From positions 38,302 through 102,301 of the forward strand of contig CAVTOY010000011.1 in assembly GCA_963736445.1 (NCBI GenBank): 64,000 nucleotides of DNA, read 5' to 3'. The DNA is from Thiosocius sp963736445 (GTDB lineage: Bacteria; Pseudomonadota; Gammaproteobacteria; Chromatiales; Chromatiaceae). The notes under the pieces are model-generated. The model worked only from the letters and a program-made list of their open reading frames with translations. It searched no databases and was not told the origin of the DNA. Numbering within the stretch: position 1 is the first letter of the stretch; every line of letters starts with the position of its first letter. Of this stretch, positions 26,506-35,446 are shown in pieces. A program made the position numbers and the translations under genes.

Positions 26506-26520
26506 GGCTAAGCCCCTGGG

Positions 26521-27456
26521 TCAGAATCCCAACTGCCGAATCAGCGCGTTGCGTAGTTTCGTCCCACCGAGATACTTGGAAATATTGTGCCGCCACGTGC
26601 CAGAGTTCTGCTCATTGATATCGTCAACGCATTCCTGCCCGTTTTTTCGATAGTCGTTCGCAAAGTTTGGGTCGAATCCGGCGACGGGATCCAACCGGTC
26701 AAAGACATTGGTCCACTCGGCCCCCACCTTCTCCGGGAATCCGTCCTCCCGGCTCCACTCAGGTTTTAGTTTATCTTGGACTTCGTCGAGCCCGAGCGGG
26801 CTGCCGATGGTCATCAAGCCATCGACCCGCGGACAATCAGGGACGCGCTTCAGGCAATCGTATGCAATGACTGTCCCCATGCTGTGACTCACCACGATAT
26901 GGGGCCCGTCCTTGGCGGCTCCCTCTTTGATCGCGCTCACGAAGCGTTTGCGGATTTCCTCCTGGACGCAGTAGGTCACGCCCGCCCTGGGCGAGTGCTC
27001 CGCGTTGAAGAGGTAGTGATGAACGTCCCGCAGCAGGATCTTCATGAGCCGACGCTTGAGCCACCAAGGCAGAGGAATCCGTTCGAATGCCGCCGACTCG
27101 AGTTCGGATTCTGACGGGGAATAGTTCTCGTCTCCGCCCGGCGCGACGGCATCGTAACCCAGTCTCGCTTCCAGTCCTGCCGCCCAGCGCTGTTCCTCAC
27201 TGCTGAGCCCACTTTGCCAGCTCATATCGACGTCCCGATCATCGCGCTCAATGATGCTGTCATTGCTCTCGTGCTCAGCCATCTCGGGCATGGGTGCCTC
27301 GTACATGACGTCAGCCCAATAGACCATTGCAGAGGTGACGCCTTCCGATCCCAGATCGAGACCCTCATCCCGAGCGAGGCCCTCCCGCCACAGGCGGAGC
27401 AGAACCTCCTGAGAGGGCTTGTTGGCGATACCGTGGATGAAGGTTATGTGACCCAT
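26521..27456 (-). CDS. Alpha/beta hydrolase (lipase-like), first gene of the protease operon
   Basis: This 311-residue protein begins GHITFIHGIANKPSQEVLL, the first beta strand and oxyanion-loop His-Gly of the alpha/beta fold. The nucleophile elbow is VVSHSMGT (Ser192). Candidate acid and His are in FDRLDPVAGFDPNF and TWRHNISKYLGG. There is no signal peptide. ATG 27456 is chosen because GGGAGGA lies eight bases before it; the frame is open to 27480. The family includes lipases, esterases and PGAP1-like enzymes, and the substrate is unknown. As partner of an intracellular protease it could be a phospholipase-type effector, which is inference. Confidence 0.88.
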   Translation of the reverse strand: MGHITFIHGIANKPSQEVLLRLWREGLARDEGLDLGSEGVTSAMVYWADVMYEAPMPEMAEHESNDSIIERDDRDVDMSWQSGLSSEEQRWAAGLEARLGYDAVAPGGDENYSPSESELESAAFERIPLPWWLKRRLMKILLRDVHHYLFNAEHSPRAGVTYCVQEEIRKRFVSAIKEGAAKDGPHIVVSHSMGTVIAYDCLKRVPDCPRVDGLMTIGSPLGLDEVQDKLKPEWSREDGFPEKVGAEWTNVFDRLDPVAGFDPNFANDYRKNGQECVDDINEQNSGTWRHNISKYLGGTKLRNALIRQLGF

Positions 27457-27873
27457 GGATAAATCCTCCCTGCGAGCCAATTTGTCAGGCTATCGGTGAA
27501 AGCTGCCAGGCGGATGACGGCGCAACAGTACGCGCAGTATAAACGACCCTTGCTTGCGACAGCGCGCCTCTTCGCGGTCGTCGGCGCCTGCTGTCGGCTG
27601 TCGGCCAGATTCTCGAATTGCCTCAGACCGGGATCCCGGCACCCGCATCCGCTCGCACACCCACTTGCTTGCCCTGTGCAGCACAGCACGTTGAGCGCCA
27701 ATGGACTAACTGAACGGTCTGTGGCACTGCATGAGTCTACGGGGATTGAGTCTGTGTTAAGGAACAATAGCGAACAGATTGACACTTGCAAGGACCAGAG
27801 TAGGTCTTTGTGGGCGGCGGAAGGGGAAAATCTGCGCCATGCGACACCCGGGCTGCCTGGATTAGGGGAAAAG
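27457..27873. other. Intergenic region between divergent genes, no intact gene
   Basis: These 417 bases contain open frames on both strands but none with a family motif or start signal. The region probably holds the promoter of the hydrolase-protease operon and debris of the mobile elements that follow. Confidence 0.35.
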
Positions 27874-28005
27874 ATGGACTCGATATTTGTTGCTCAGACG
27901 TTCAACCGGAAAGACCGCGACCTGCTGAATGAGATCGACAAGATCCTGTTTAGTCACGGTATGCAGCGTGCCACTGGACATATTCCTGAGGGTCGTCAAG
28001 CGGGG
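27874..28005 (+). pseudogene. N-terminal fragment of a TIR-like effector domain
   Basis: Forty-four codons starting at ATG 27874 (GGGGAAAAG before it) read SIFVAQTFNRKDRDLL, then EIDKILFSHGMQRATGH and EGRQAG. This matches the first strand-helix-strand of TIR-like or nucleotide-hydrolase effectors (pattern FVSxxFxxKDxxLxxxIxxxLxSHGLxxxTG). The match ends abruptly where transposase-like sequence begins, so the gene was probably truncated by insertion. The assignment is by pattern only. Confidence 0.45.
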
Positions 28006-28019
28006 GCTTTCTGTATCCG

Positions 28020-28238
28020 CTCAGCCACGTCTTCATGGAGCACCTGTTGCACAGCGTGAAGTACAAGGAGATCGACACCAATGCTTATGACGGCATTGGC
28101 GATGCGCGTGACCCACTCGGGCAGTATCTCAACCACTACAATTTAGAGCGTGGCCATCAGTCGCTTGACCGAAAGACGCCCGACGAGGTGTACTTTCAGC
28201 AGGTTGCCAGGAAGCTGGCACAATCCGAGAACGCATAA
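28020..28238 (+). mobile_element. IS3-family transposase relic (C-terminal end)
   Basis: The frame reads LSHVFMEHLLHSVKYKEID, then DARDPLGQYLNHYNLERGHQ and SLDRKTPDEVYF, which is the C-terminal integrase-core pattern of IS3-type transposases (N/H-VFMERLWRSVKYE, YLxxYNxxRPHQSLDxxTPxEVY). The catalytic core upstream is missing. It ends four bases before the third TIR gene. Confidence 0.85.
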
Positions 28239-28241
28239 GCT

Positions 28242-29800
28242 ATGTCCGCGATCTTCCTCAGCTACCGACGCGACGACAGCTCGGGCTATGCCGGGCGACT
28301 GTTCGACAACCTTGCCGAACGCTTTGGGCGCGAGCGGGTGTTTATGGACATCGAAACGCTGGAGCCGGGCATGGACTTCGTCGCAGGCATCGACCACGCG
28401 ATCGAGTCCTGCGGCGCAGTGATCGCCATGATCGGCCCCAGCTGGGTGAAGGCCAAGGACGGCGAGGGGCGCCGACGCCTGGACAATCCGCACGACTTCA
28501 TACGCCTGGAAATCACCACGGCACTGACGCGTGGTGTCCGGGTGATCCCGGTACTGGTGCACAACGCCAGCATGCCGCCGGAGCAAGAACTGCCCGAACC
28601 CTTGCGCCCGCTGTGCCGCTTGCAGGCCTGCGAGCTCAGCGACAATCGCTGGGAGTTTGACGTGCGCCGCCTGGCCGACGTCCTCGAGCCACTGATCGCC
28701 GAACCCGAGGGAAAGCCCGACGGCGGCGCCCTCGGCCGCGACGGCGCCAGCCGGAGTAACGAGCACAACCACAGCGCCCGGGCAGAAGTCCGGCGGCCGT
28801 CCGACCGGATGGCTGGCGGCGATCGCTGCTGTGGTCCTGGCTGCTGGTGGAGGCGTCTGGTGGCTCAGCCAGTCGACCTCTACCGAGCAGGCGCCGCCCC
28901 CGGTTAACGAACCGGTGCCGTCGCCATCCCATGCCGCCACCCCGGAGCCAGACCGTTGTCACGACGGTTCCCGCCCGAGCCGCCTGCGGACCCCGGCGAC
29001 CGAGCCGACGCGTCTCGAACCGCCGACCCAGGGTGAACCTCTCCCCAGAAGCATCACCCGACTCCTCGGCCGGCCGCGGAGGCCGAGCCGGCCGCCGTTC
29101 CGGCGCCCCGCGGACCCTCACCGGAGGACCTCCGGCAACGCGAGATCGCCGAGTTGATCGATGCCGCAGAGATCGATCTGGCGGAACTGCGGCTGACCCG
29201 CCCGGCGGACAACAACGCCTTCGAGCGCTTTCAACGCGTGCTCGAATTGGAGCCGCACAACCCGACTGCCCGCGAGGGCCTGATCGCGATCACCGAGCGC
29301 TATCACGGCCTGGTCGAGGACGCGCTCGACCGCGGCGACCTGGACAGCGCGCAACGGCATCTCGACTCGGCGAGCGCGGTCGATCCGGGCACCGACTGGC
29401 TGACCCCGTTGCAGCGTGAGATCGATCAGCGACGGCGATGTCGCGGCCCGGCCCGAGCCCGAACCCGGGCGCGCTCCGCGTCCCGACGAAGCGGACGCGA
29501 GAGGCATGTCTGTCTGCCTGCGAGAGCCGTCACCAGGCCTGTCGCGCGGAGATCGACCGTCAGATCGAGGCCGACTGCCTGCGCAGCCGTGCGGAGACCT
29601 GCGAGCAGCTCTACCAGTCTTGCATGTCGGACTCAAGCAAACTGTTCATGGGCGCAGGTATCACTGCGAATCGGAGTGCGCCGGCGTGCACGCCAACTGT
29701 CAGCAGGTCCGCGGCCAAGGGCTGCGCGGCGGCACTACAGAGGGCCGAGGAGCGCTGCGACGACTCAGTTCGGCTCCTGCACTCGGCACTGCGGGAGCGC
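28242..29800 (+). pseudogene. TIR, membrane segment, TPR-like and Cys-rich protein, broken by several frameshifts
   Basis: The TIR domain is intact (28242-28709): SAIFLSYRRDDSSGYAGRLF, VFMDIETLEPGMDF, candidate catalytic Glu in HDFIRLEITTALTRG. An extra G at 28710 breaks the frame. In the next frame come a Pro/Thr linker and a membrane segment (GWLAAIAAVVLAAGGGVWWL). A Pro-rich part follows across more shifts, then a TPR-like stretch (FERFQRVLELEPHNPTAREG, DLDSAQRHLDSASAVDPG). Near 29500 a Cys-rich tail follows (ACLSACESRHQAC, CEQLYQSC). At least four frame changes are needed. The region could be a decaying gene or carry assembly indels; the TIR part alone gives a 221-residue frame. Confidence 0.75.
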
Positions 29801-29853
29801 AGAATGATCGTCTGCCGACTGCGTTTCTCATCGCCCACCATCCGTGAACAGCA

Positions 29854-29890
29854 CGTAGGGCGCAATGTCCTTCGGTTATTGCGCCCTACG
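29854..29890. repeat. Perfect 13-bp-stem palindrome
   Basis: CGTAGGGCGCAAT and its exact complement enclose an 11-base loop. This resembles the intergenic GTAGGGCGCAATA-type palindromes found in many copies in proteobacterial genomes, and can also act as a bidirectional terminator. Confidence 0.6.
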
Positions 29891-29939
29891 GCCTAACCGT
29901 GCATCAACGCAGCGCCCGGGTGGCGCCGGTCGCCGTGGG

Positions 29940-30153
29940 AATCCCTGGCTCGGGTTGATTGTCTTTCCCGATCACCGACGCGTGAAGGCACGCAAAGTAC
30001 AGGGTGCCAGGCAGCACCTCGGTGGACGTTTCGCGGCATGGCATAAGGGACAGATCAGCTTTGCCGAGTTCGACGCCAGCGTGCAGGGCCGAATCGACCA
30101 CGTTGGTTACGCCGGCAGTTGGCGGCTGCGCGAACAGATGCTGCAAGCATTTG
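29940..30153 (+). pseudogene. C-terminal relic of a retron/DGR/group II-type reverse transcriptase
   Basis: The frame reads NPWLGLIVFPDHRRVKARKV, then ISFAEFDASVQGRIDHVGYA and GSWRLREQML. This is the end of the thumb region of bacterial reverse transcriptases (FLGFxVFPxHRRLKxxN, then SVQGWINHxxxADTWxLR). The polymerase motifs, including YxDD, are not in the window, so only about 70 residues of the C-terminus remain. Diversity-generating-element RTs share this ending, but no template repeat was found. Confidence 0.75.
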
Positions 30154-30195
30154 GGCCCTTTTGGACCGGGCCTGCAAAGGTCCAACCGGCGCCCC

Positions 30196-31890
30196 CTAAG
30201 TCGAGTGCTGTTCCTCGTGTCCTGCAATGGCTTTCCTTTGTGTCTCGCTCATCTCCAAATACGTCGTCTGCGAGGGGAACGCGAATTCGGTACCGCACGC
30301 CTTCACGATGTCGGCGATACGTAGCAGGAGCTCCTCCTGGATTTCGAGAAAGGTGTCCTGGTCGCGGCAGTACAGGTAGGCGAAGATCTCTACGTCGAGG
30401 GAATAGGCGCCGTAGCGGACGAACCGCACCCGCGCCGGCGCCGGCGCTACCTTAGGGTGATCAACGAGCAGCTGGCGCAGCTCCGCCAGCACATGGCGGA
30501 GTTGGTCCGGGGTGGTTTCGTAGCGGAGGCCCAGGACGGTCTTGAGCAGCCGCTGATCGCGTGCAGCGAGGTTGTCCAGTTGCATCTGCGAGAATTCGGC
30601 GTTGGGGATGGTGACGATCGTCCGCTCCAGCGAGCGGACCCGTGTCGACCGCAAGCCGATCTGCTCGACGGTGCCGATCTGGTCGCCGTAGCGGCAGAAG
30701 TCGCCGACCCGCACCGGCCGGTCCGCGAACAAGGTCAGACCGCCGATGATGTTCTCCAGGGTCGGCCGGATCGCAAGCGCGATGGCGAGGCCGCCAACGC
30801 CGAGACCAGCCACCAGCGGGGCGATCGGGATGCCGACGGCGCCCGCCGCGTAGATACCGAGGTAGACGAGAATGACAATGCTGACCAAACGGAAAACGAT
30901 CCGCAACAGGGCAGCGTCGAACCGGCGCTTTTCGGTTGAACCTTCTTGATTGAACGCGAACCCGTCGGCGAGGCGCGAGGCAACCACCAAGGCGAGCCAA
31001 GCGAGGCCGCCCACTTGCACGGCCAGTGCAATGTACGACACGGTTGCCAGCGAGACTTCGTACAGTCCGATGGCATGAATGGAAACACTCTCAACAAAAT
31101 CAGCAATCCAAACGGCCAAGAGCAGCGCCAGCGGCACGCCAAATCTGACGGTCGGACGGGCTAATCTATGTCTTTCATCCCATCGGGCACCCAGCCGATA
31201 CGCAAACCAGATCACAAACCCTGAAATGACGAGCAGCAAAAATCCAGCAATCCACTGCCAGATCCCTTGTCCAAGCACGACGCGCTGCGCCCAGCCGGGC
31301 AATCCGTCTGGGAAATCTCTTGAAATCCACGGCCCAGGCGTGGAGATGTATTCGTTGTACAGCCCGACCTTTGCGCCCGCTTTGTAGGGGAGATCCTTCG
31401 CCAAGGCGTAATAGTCATTGAGATTTTCGACCGTCTCTTTCGTAAAGAGAAATTCGCCGGCATCCGGTCCCTCCGCGATCTTGGCGATCTCGATCTTCGT
31501 ATTGGGAACGGTCCAGCGCACGATCCCATCTTGCCGAACCTGTTCATCGTCCGGAATGTCTGCGAACTGCGGTAGGGACACGCGGTCGAGGATCTCCTTG
31601 AGCAAAAGCATCTTGATGATAATGGTCGTGGATCGATCGACTGCAGTAATCCCGCTGAAGTCGAACGTATCGGCAGCTCGCAACAGCAGCCTTTCGATGT
31701 CGGCACTTGGCCTGTCGTTTTGCCATGCTTCTACGGCTGTGTTGATATCGCGAAGATAGGTTCGGAAGGTGTCGCGTGGACTTGACGTGTCCGCCGACCG
31801 CAATGGATACGGATCCTCGATTGCGCCAAGGATCGCCCCAAGATCGCTGGTTTGCGCAGCTAATTGAGACGCGGGGAGCGTCAAGAACAA
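30196..31890 (-). CDS. MscS-family mechanosensitive channel
   Basis: This protein of about 564 residues has a periplasmic N-terminal part of about 200 residues, then five hydrophobic segments and the MscS core. The pore helix and beta domain are visible: GLGVGGLAIALAIRPTLENI, then LFADRPVRVGDFCRYGDQIG and RTIVTIPNAEFSQ. It opens under membrane tension to release osmolytes. The listed start is a TTG. A better start is ATG 31933, preceded by AGGAAGGAA, which begins a signal peptide (MIGIVLRQALWVLALVL) in the +1 frame; a one-base shift near 31890 separates the two. So the gene has a possible frameshift inside its signal peptide. Confidence 0.88.
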   Translation of the reverse strand: MFLTLPASQLAAQTSDLGAILGAIEDPYPLRSADTSSPRDTFRTYLRDINTAVEAWQNDRPSADIERLLLRAADTFDFSGITAVDRSTTIIIKMLLLKEILDRVSLPQFADIPDDEQVRQDGIVRWTVPNTKIEIAKIAEGPDAGEFLFTKETVENLNDYYALAKDLPYKAGAKVGLYNEYISTPGPWISRDFPDGLPGWAQRVVLGQGIWQWIAGFLLLVISGFVIWFAYRLGARWDERHRLARPTVRFGVPLALLLAVWIADFVESVSIHAIGLYEVSLATVSYIALAVQVGGLAWLALVVASRLADGFAFNQEGSTEKRRFDAALLRIVFRLVSIVILVYLGIYAAGAVGIPIAPLVAGLGVGGLAIALAIRPTLENIIGGLTLFADRPVRVGDFCRYGDQIGTVEQIGLRSTRVRSLERTIVTIPNAEFSQMQLDNLAARDQRLLKTVLGLRYETTPDQLRHVLAELRQLLVDHPKVAPAPARVRFVRYGAYSLDVEIFAYLYCRDQDTFLEIQEELLLRIADIVKACGTEFAFPSQTTYLEMSETQRKAIAGHEEQHST

Positions 31891-32061
31891 GGGCCAATAC
31901 CCAGAGAGCTTGCCTCAGGACAATCCCGATCATGCTATACCGTTCCTTCCTGATCGCAACCGCGTCTCTGGATACCGAAGTCCTCTTCGCCCATTGGTGT
32001 CTGTCCCGGCCAGTGGCCGTATGATTTCCGTATGGGCCTCGGCGAGGTAGATTTCCTTGCA

Positions 32062-33147
32062 TCAATCGAGGCCGACTTCGGAAAAATACTTCAACGCGCC
32101 TTCATGGAAGGGCACGTCCAGATCCGTCTCGGCCATCTGACCTTTGGTCAGGGACAGGAACAATGGCGACAGTGCCTGAAGGAGATCCAGGCTTTCGAAG
32201 TAGGCCTTGGTGACCTGATAGATCACGTCCTCGGTCAACCTTGGCTGACGTCGCCAGCATCGACGGCACGCCCAGAGTCGGAGTATCCCGAGGATTGCCC
32301 CTGTAAGTGTCGCCCTTTATCGCCGAGCTCACGTAGAACGGGTTCTGCCGGGCGAGTTTCTCGGTGATCGAACGCGAAATGTCCACAAGGTTTATGTCGC
32401 ACAGGGTCGCGGCCTCTCTGACCGTCGGGTTGGGATGTCCGATCGTGTAGACGAACGCGTCGAACTCGTCGTCGCACAGGGCCTCGGCCAGATTGGAAGC
32501 CTTCGAACGTGGAGACATCGGTCACTTCCTCGCCCGTCCAGCCGTGGGCATCCATCAGCACATCCATGGCATCGCGTCGGCTCGAACCCTCCTCGCCCAC
32601 ATAGACCCGCTTGCCCTTCAGGTCTTCGAACGTGTCCATGTCCCCGTCCGCCACGGGCGACGACCGTGAAGTGCTCGATGTAGAGTCCGAACACCAAGCG
32701 AAGATCCTTGAATGATCCCTCTCCCCTAAACGGCCCGTTCCCGTAAAAGGCATCATGCAGCGCGTCAGACTGGGCCAGCGCAAGATCAACGTCCCCCTCT
32801 CGCAGGTCCTTGATGTTTGGGATGGATCCGCCGGAGATCTCGACCGTGCAGCTGATGCCGTGAGCGACATGGTTTTCGTTGACGAGCTTGCAGATAGCCC
32901 CGCCGACGGGGTGGTAGAGGCCGCCAACCCGACCGGTCGCGATCGTCACCGACGTCTCCTCCCCCGCCGCGCCGATATCCTCCACCGCGCCGACCTGACC
33001 GCCAAGTCCGACCACGGCGATGAAGCCCGCCACCAGCGATTTACTGGACAGGCCACCGATCAGTCCTATGCCGCGGCTGCACGCACTTGCAGACGCCGCG
33101 AACACCTTGAGATTGCTTTCGTGGATATCGCGCCCCTCTGCCTTCAT
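32062..33147 (-). pseudogene. TAXI-family TRAP transporter solute receptor with several frameshifts
   Basis: The minus strand holds the whole family in order but in changing frames: TSVTIATGRVGGLYHPVGGA, IPNIKDLREGDVDLALAQSD, then DLKGKRVYVGEEGSSRRDAM, then EFDAFVYTIGHPNP, INLVDISRSITEKL, GVPSMLATSAKV, then LTEDVIYQVTKAYFE and GALKYFSEVGLD at the stop (32062). Shifts are needed near 32655, 32515 and 32237. TAXI receptors bind small anions or amino acids in the periplasm for a DctM-type membrane partner, which is not encoded here. Isolation and multiple shifts suggest a decayed gene, although assembly errors are possible. Confidence 0.8.
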
Positions 33148-33525
33148 TTAACTCGATCGATCATTGCCCAATTCCTTTCCCAACGCCGCTCACTTGCCGG
33201 CACGCGTTTCTCCAGGCGCTGGTTCGATGGTTCGGAAAACTGCGCCGCCCCGGGGCTTGATCTACCAGAGCCTTCGCCGCAGCCCCTTTATGATCGTCGG
33301 GTACTGAACACCGATGGCGGTTTTGGCGCGACGATCCGCGAACACACTAACGCCAATCGACCTTGATCACCGCTGGCGGAGTCCAGCTTCCGTCGATGAT
33401 CGAAGGAACGGTCGCCTGCGGCCAGTATATGCGCAACACCGGGATCTAGTCCCCCTTGGGCGCCGGTAGCCATTTGGACTCGAGATCCGCGCCCGGCGAA
33501 TCGGTCTGACGCTCGCGACGCGATC

Positions 33526-33649
33526 ATAGTCCGAACAAACGCCCTTTTCCCCCGAATTCATTGAGGATCCGCCGCTATCCGGACAACCTTTCGCAGTATA
33601 GTTCGAACAAACTCCCGCTCCCCCTGAATTCATTGAGCATCCGCCGGTA
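33526..33649. repeat. Imperfect direct repeat, two 52-bp copies 72 bp apart
   Basis: Copies at 33526-33577 and 33598-33649 align without gaps. Shared blocks are ATAGT, CGAACAAAC, GAATTCATTGAG and ATCCGCCG. No gene is supported between 33148 and 33708, so the repeat lies in about 560 bases of non-coding sequence between the TAXI relic and an IS91-type relic. The function is unknown; it could be an element end or recombination site. Confidence 0.7.
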
Positions 33650-33708
33650 TTACGCGGGCGCCCAACGCCACTACGAGGAGGGCGCGCACCGCTTTGCGGG
33701 GGTATGTT

Positions 33709-33799
33709 TGGTGTGAGTTCGAGGGCTATCTCAAGTGCGGTCGTCTCACGCGGTTTTCTGCGGGTGCGCTGCGATAACTGTCATGTCGAGCGCCTGAGG
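33709..33799 (+). mobile_element. IS91-type transposase zinc-domain relic
   Basis: The plus strand reads CEFEGYLKCGRLTR and, after a one-base shift, GFLRVRCDNCHVERL. This is the start of the zinc-binding region of IS91/ISCR-type transposases (FxxYLxCGxLxxGFxRxRCxxC). The rest of the element is missing and the following DUF2254 gene begins to read back into it. Confidence 0.55.
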
Positions 33800-33839
33800 C
33801 GGCTTCGAGCCGAGGCCAATGCTGGCGCTCTATCTGGCA

Positions 33840-35162
33840 TCAGTTGCTGACAGTCCGATCCAGGCGATGAACCAGAGACTGCAGGCGTTTGTATCTTTGG
33901 CGAATGTCGCCCAAGTCGTATTTGGCGAGCGCCGGTTGATCGATTTCCTCCCAGATCAGTTCGCCATGCCGAGCAAGCTCTCGCATTCTGTCTCGGCGCG
34001 TCGTCAATTCCGCCAGTCTGCACAATGCCTCGAGCAGGCTGACGACGACTGACACCTCTGACTTCGCGAATTGTCGCAACGGCGCAAAAACGGCCTTGAT
34101 GAGGTCGTTAAAATTAGTGGACCGCGCCAGTAAACGAGGTTTGCCGTCGGCGTCAATGAACAGGCTGCCGGGCAATTCGCGGTCCATAACCGATGCGAGC
34201 GCAAGGCTGAACGAATTCACGCAGCTAATTGCTGTGCCCGGGTCGTTGATGCCGGGTGAAAGGGCGCGCGCTGCCAGTTGGTTAAGCTGGGTGATCGGAT
34301 ACTCCGGATCCTGCACCGAGGTCCTGACCGGACCGGTAATCACATGCCTGTTAAGGCTCTCGGCGGCCATATCCACATCATCCGTCGCACAGCCGAAAAC
34401 CTTCAGAATACAAATACCTTCCACGAGAAAGTCACCGGCTCTAATACGAACCTGCATCAAACAATCATGCTCTACGCACCAATTGAGCAACCCATTGTAG
34501 TCAACGGCTTGTACATATCCTCGGTTGCCCGCAGCGATCGTCTGTGGTCGCTGCCCGCGGGCGGCGTGCCGCCAAAGGGCTATGTCATGGCATCGCCCCT
34601 CCAGTCCACCTTCACTGACCAGTTCGCCGAGCGCGGCCTGCAATCGTTTGCCGATGCGTTGGACAATCTCATCTGCCTGCAGATCCGTTGCAGTGCGGTG
34701 AATGAAATTTATAAAACCGATGACGGCGAACAGCGCGAATAGCAAGGCAGTCAATACCGTAAGGTTCGGCCGATCTGAATCGGTGTATCCGGTCAAGACC
34801 ACAAGCGCGTAGACATATGCGCCGAGGAACAGGCCGAGACTAATCTTGCTGTAATTGTCTTCGAGGAAATGACGGATGACTTTTGGACCGTATTGGCCTG
34901 AGGTCAGTGTCAGCGCGACCATAGTCACGGAAAAAGAAACGCCACCGACACTGATCACAGATCCTGCTATGACGCTCAGCACCTGGCGGGCCGAATCGAC
35001 AGGCATGGCAAGCATCGGCGAATCAACATACAGATTCGTGAAGTGGCGATCCACCCAAAGCATGAGGTGACCCAAACCGAAACTGCCGGAGCAGATAACT
35101 ACTGGAATGAACCAGATGCTGGTGTCGAGTCGTTTGCGCAGATACTGGAGGCGGCGGAGCAT
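33840..35162 (-). CDS. DUF2254 membrane protein
   Basis: This 440-residue protein has four membrane segments in the first 170 residues (around 20-40, 65-85, 105-130, 140-160) and a soluble C-terminal half. The family signature near residues 65-100 reads AGSVISVGGVSFSVTMVALT followed by TSGQYGPKVIRHFL. A C-terminal block SPGINDPGTAISCVN is also typical. DUF2254 proteins are widespread inner-membrane proteins of unknown function. The gene is intact and stands between mobile-element debris and a decayed nhaA. Confidence 0.9.
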   Translation of the reverse strand: MLRRLQYLRKRLDTSIWFIPVVICSGSFGLGHLMLWVDRHFTNLYVDSPMLAMPVDSARQVLSVIAGSVISVGGVSFSVTMVALTLTSGQYGPKVIRHFLEDNYSKISLGLFLGAYVYALVVLTGYTDSDRPNLTVLTALLFALFAVIGFINFIHRTATDLQADEIVQRIGKRLQAALGELVSEGGLEGRCHDIALWRHAARGQRPQTIAAGNRGYVQAVDYNGLLNWCVEHDCLMQVRIRAGDFLVEGICILKVFGCATDDVDMAAESLNRHVITGPVRTSVQDPEYPITQLNQLAARALSPGINDPGTAISCVNSFSLALASVMDRELPGSLFIDADGKPRLLARSTNFNDLIKAVFAPLRQFAKSEVSVVVSLLEALCRLAELTTRRDRMRELARHGELIWEEIDQPALAKYDLGDIRQRYKRLQSLVHRLDRTVSN

Positions 35163-35446
35163 GCCCGAATGTTAGGCCATGTGGTATGGTGATACCCGCG
35201 TCACGAGGCTGGTTGCACGCCTCGCATGCAGCCACTCGGAGACCTTATTCTCGTCCCACTTTCTGCGCGCCGACAGAGGACCGTTGCGCCACAAGGCCGC
35301 ACGCATCGGCTATTCTCACGAACAACCGAGGTAGAGACAGCCATCGGCAATTGTCGTGATCGACAAAGAATCAGGACGCTCGTAGCAACGAACGTGGGTG
35401 AAGCCAATTGGAACATCGCCAGGCGGATTAAGAGAAACCCGACCTA

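Noticed and set aside
29940..30153. Complete diversity-generating retroelement
   Set aside because: Only the RT tail is present; no catalytic motif, accessory gene or template/variable repeat pair was found.
33526..33649. Two repeats read as a minimal CRISPR
   Set aside because: Only two imperfect 52-bp copies with a 20-bp gap, no cas genes, and identity below that expected for CRISPR repeats.
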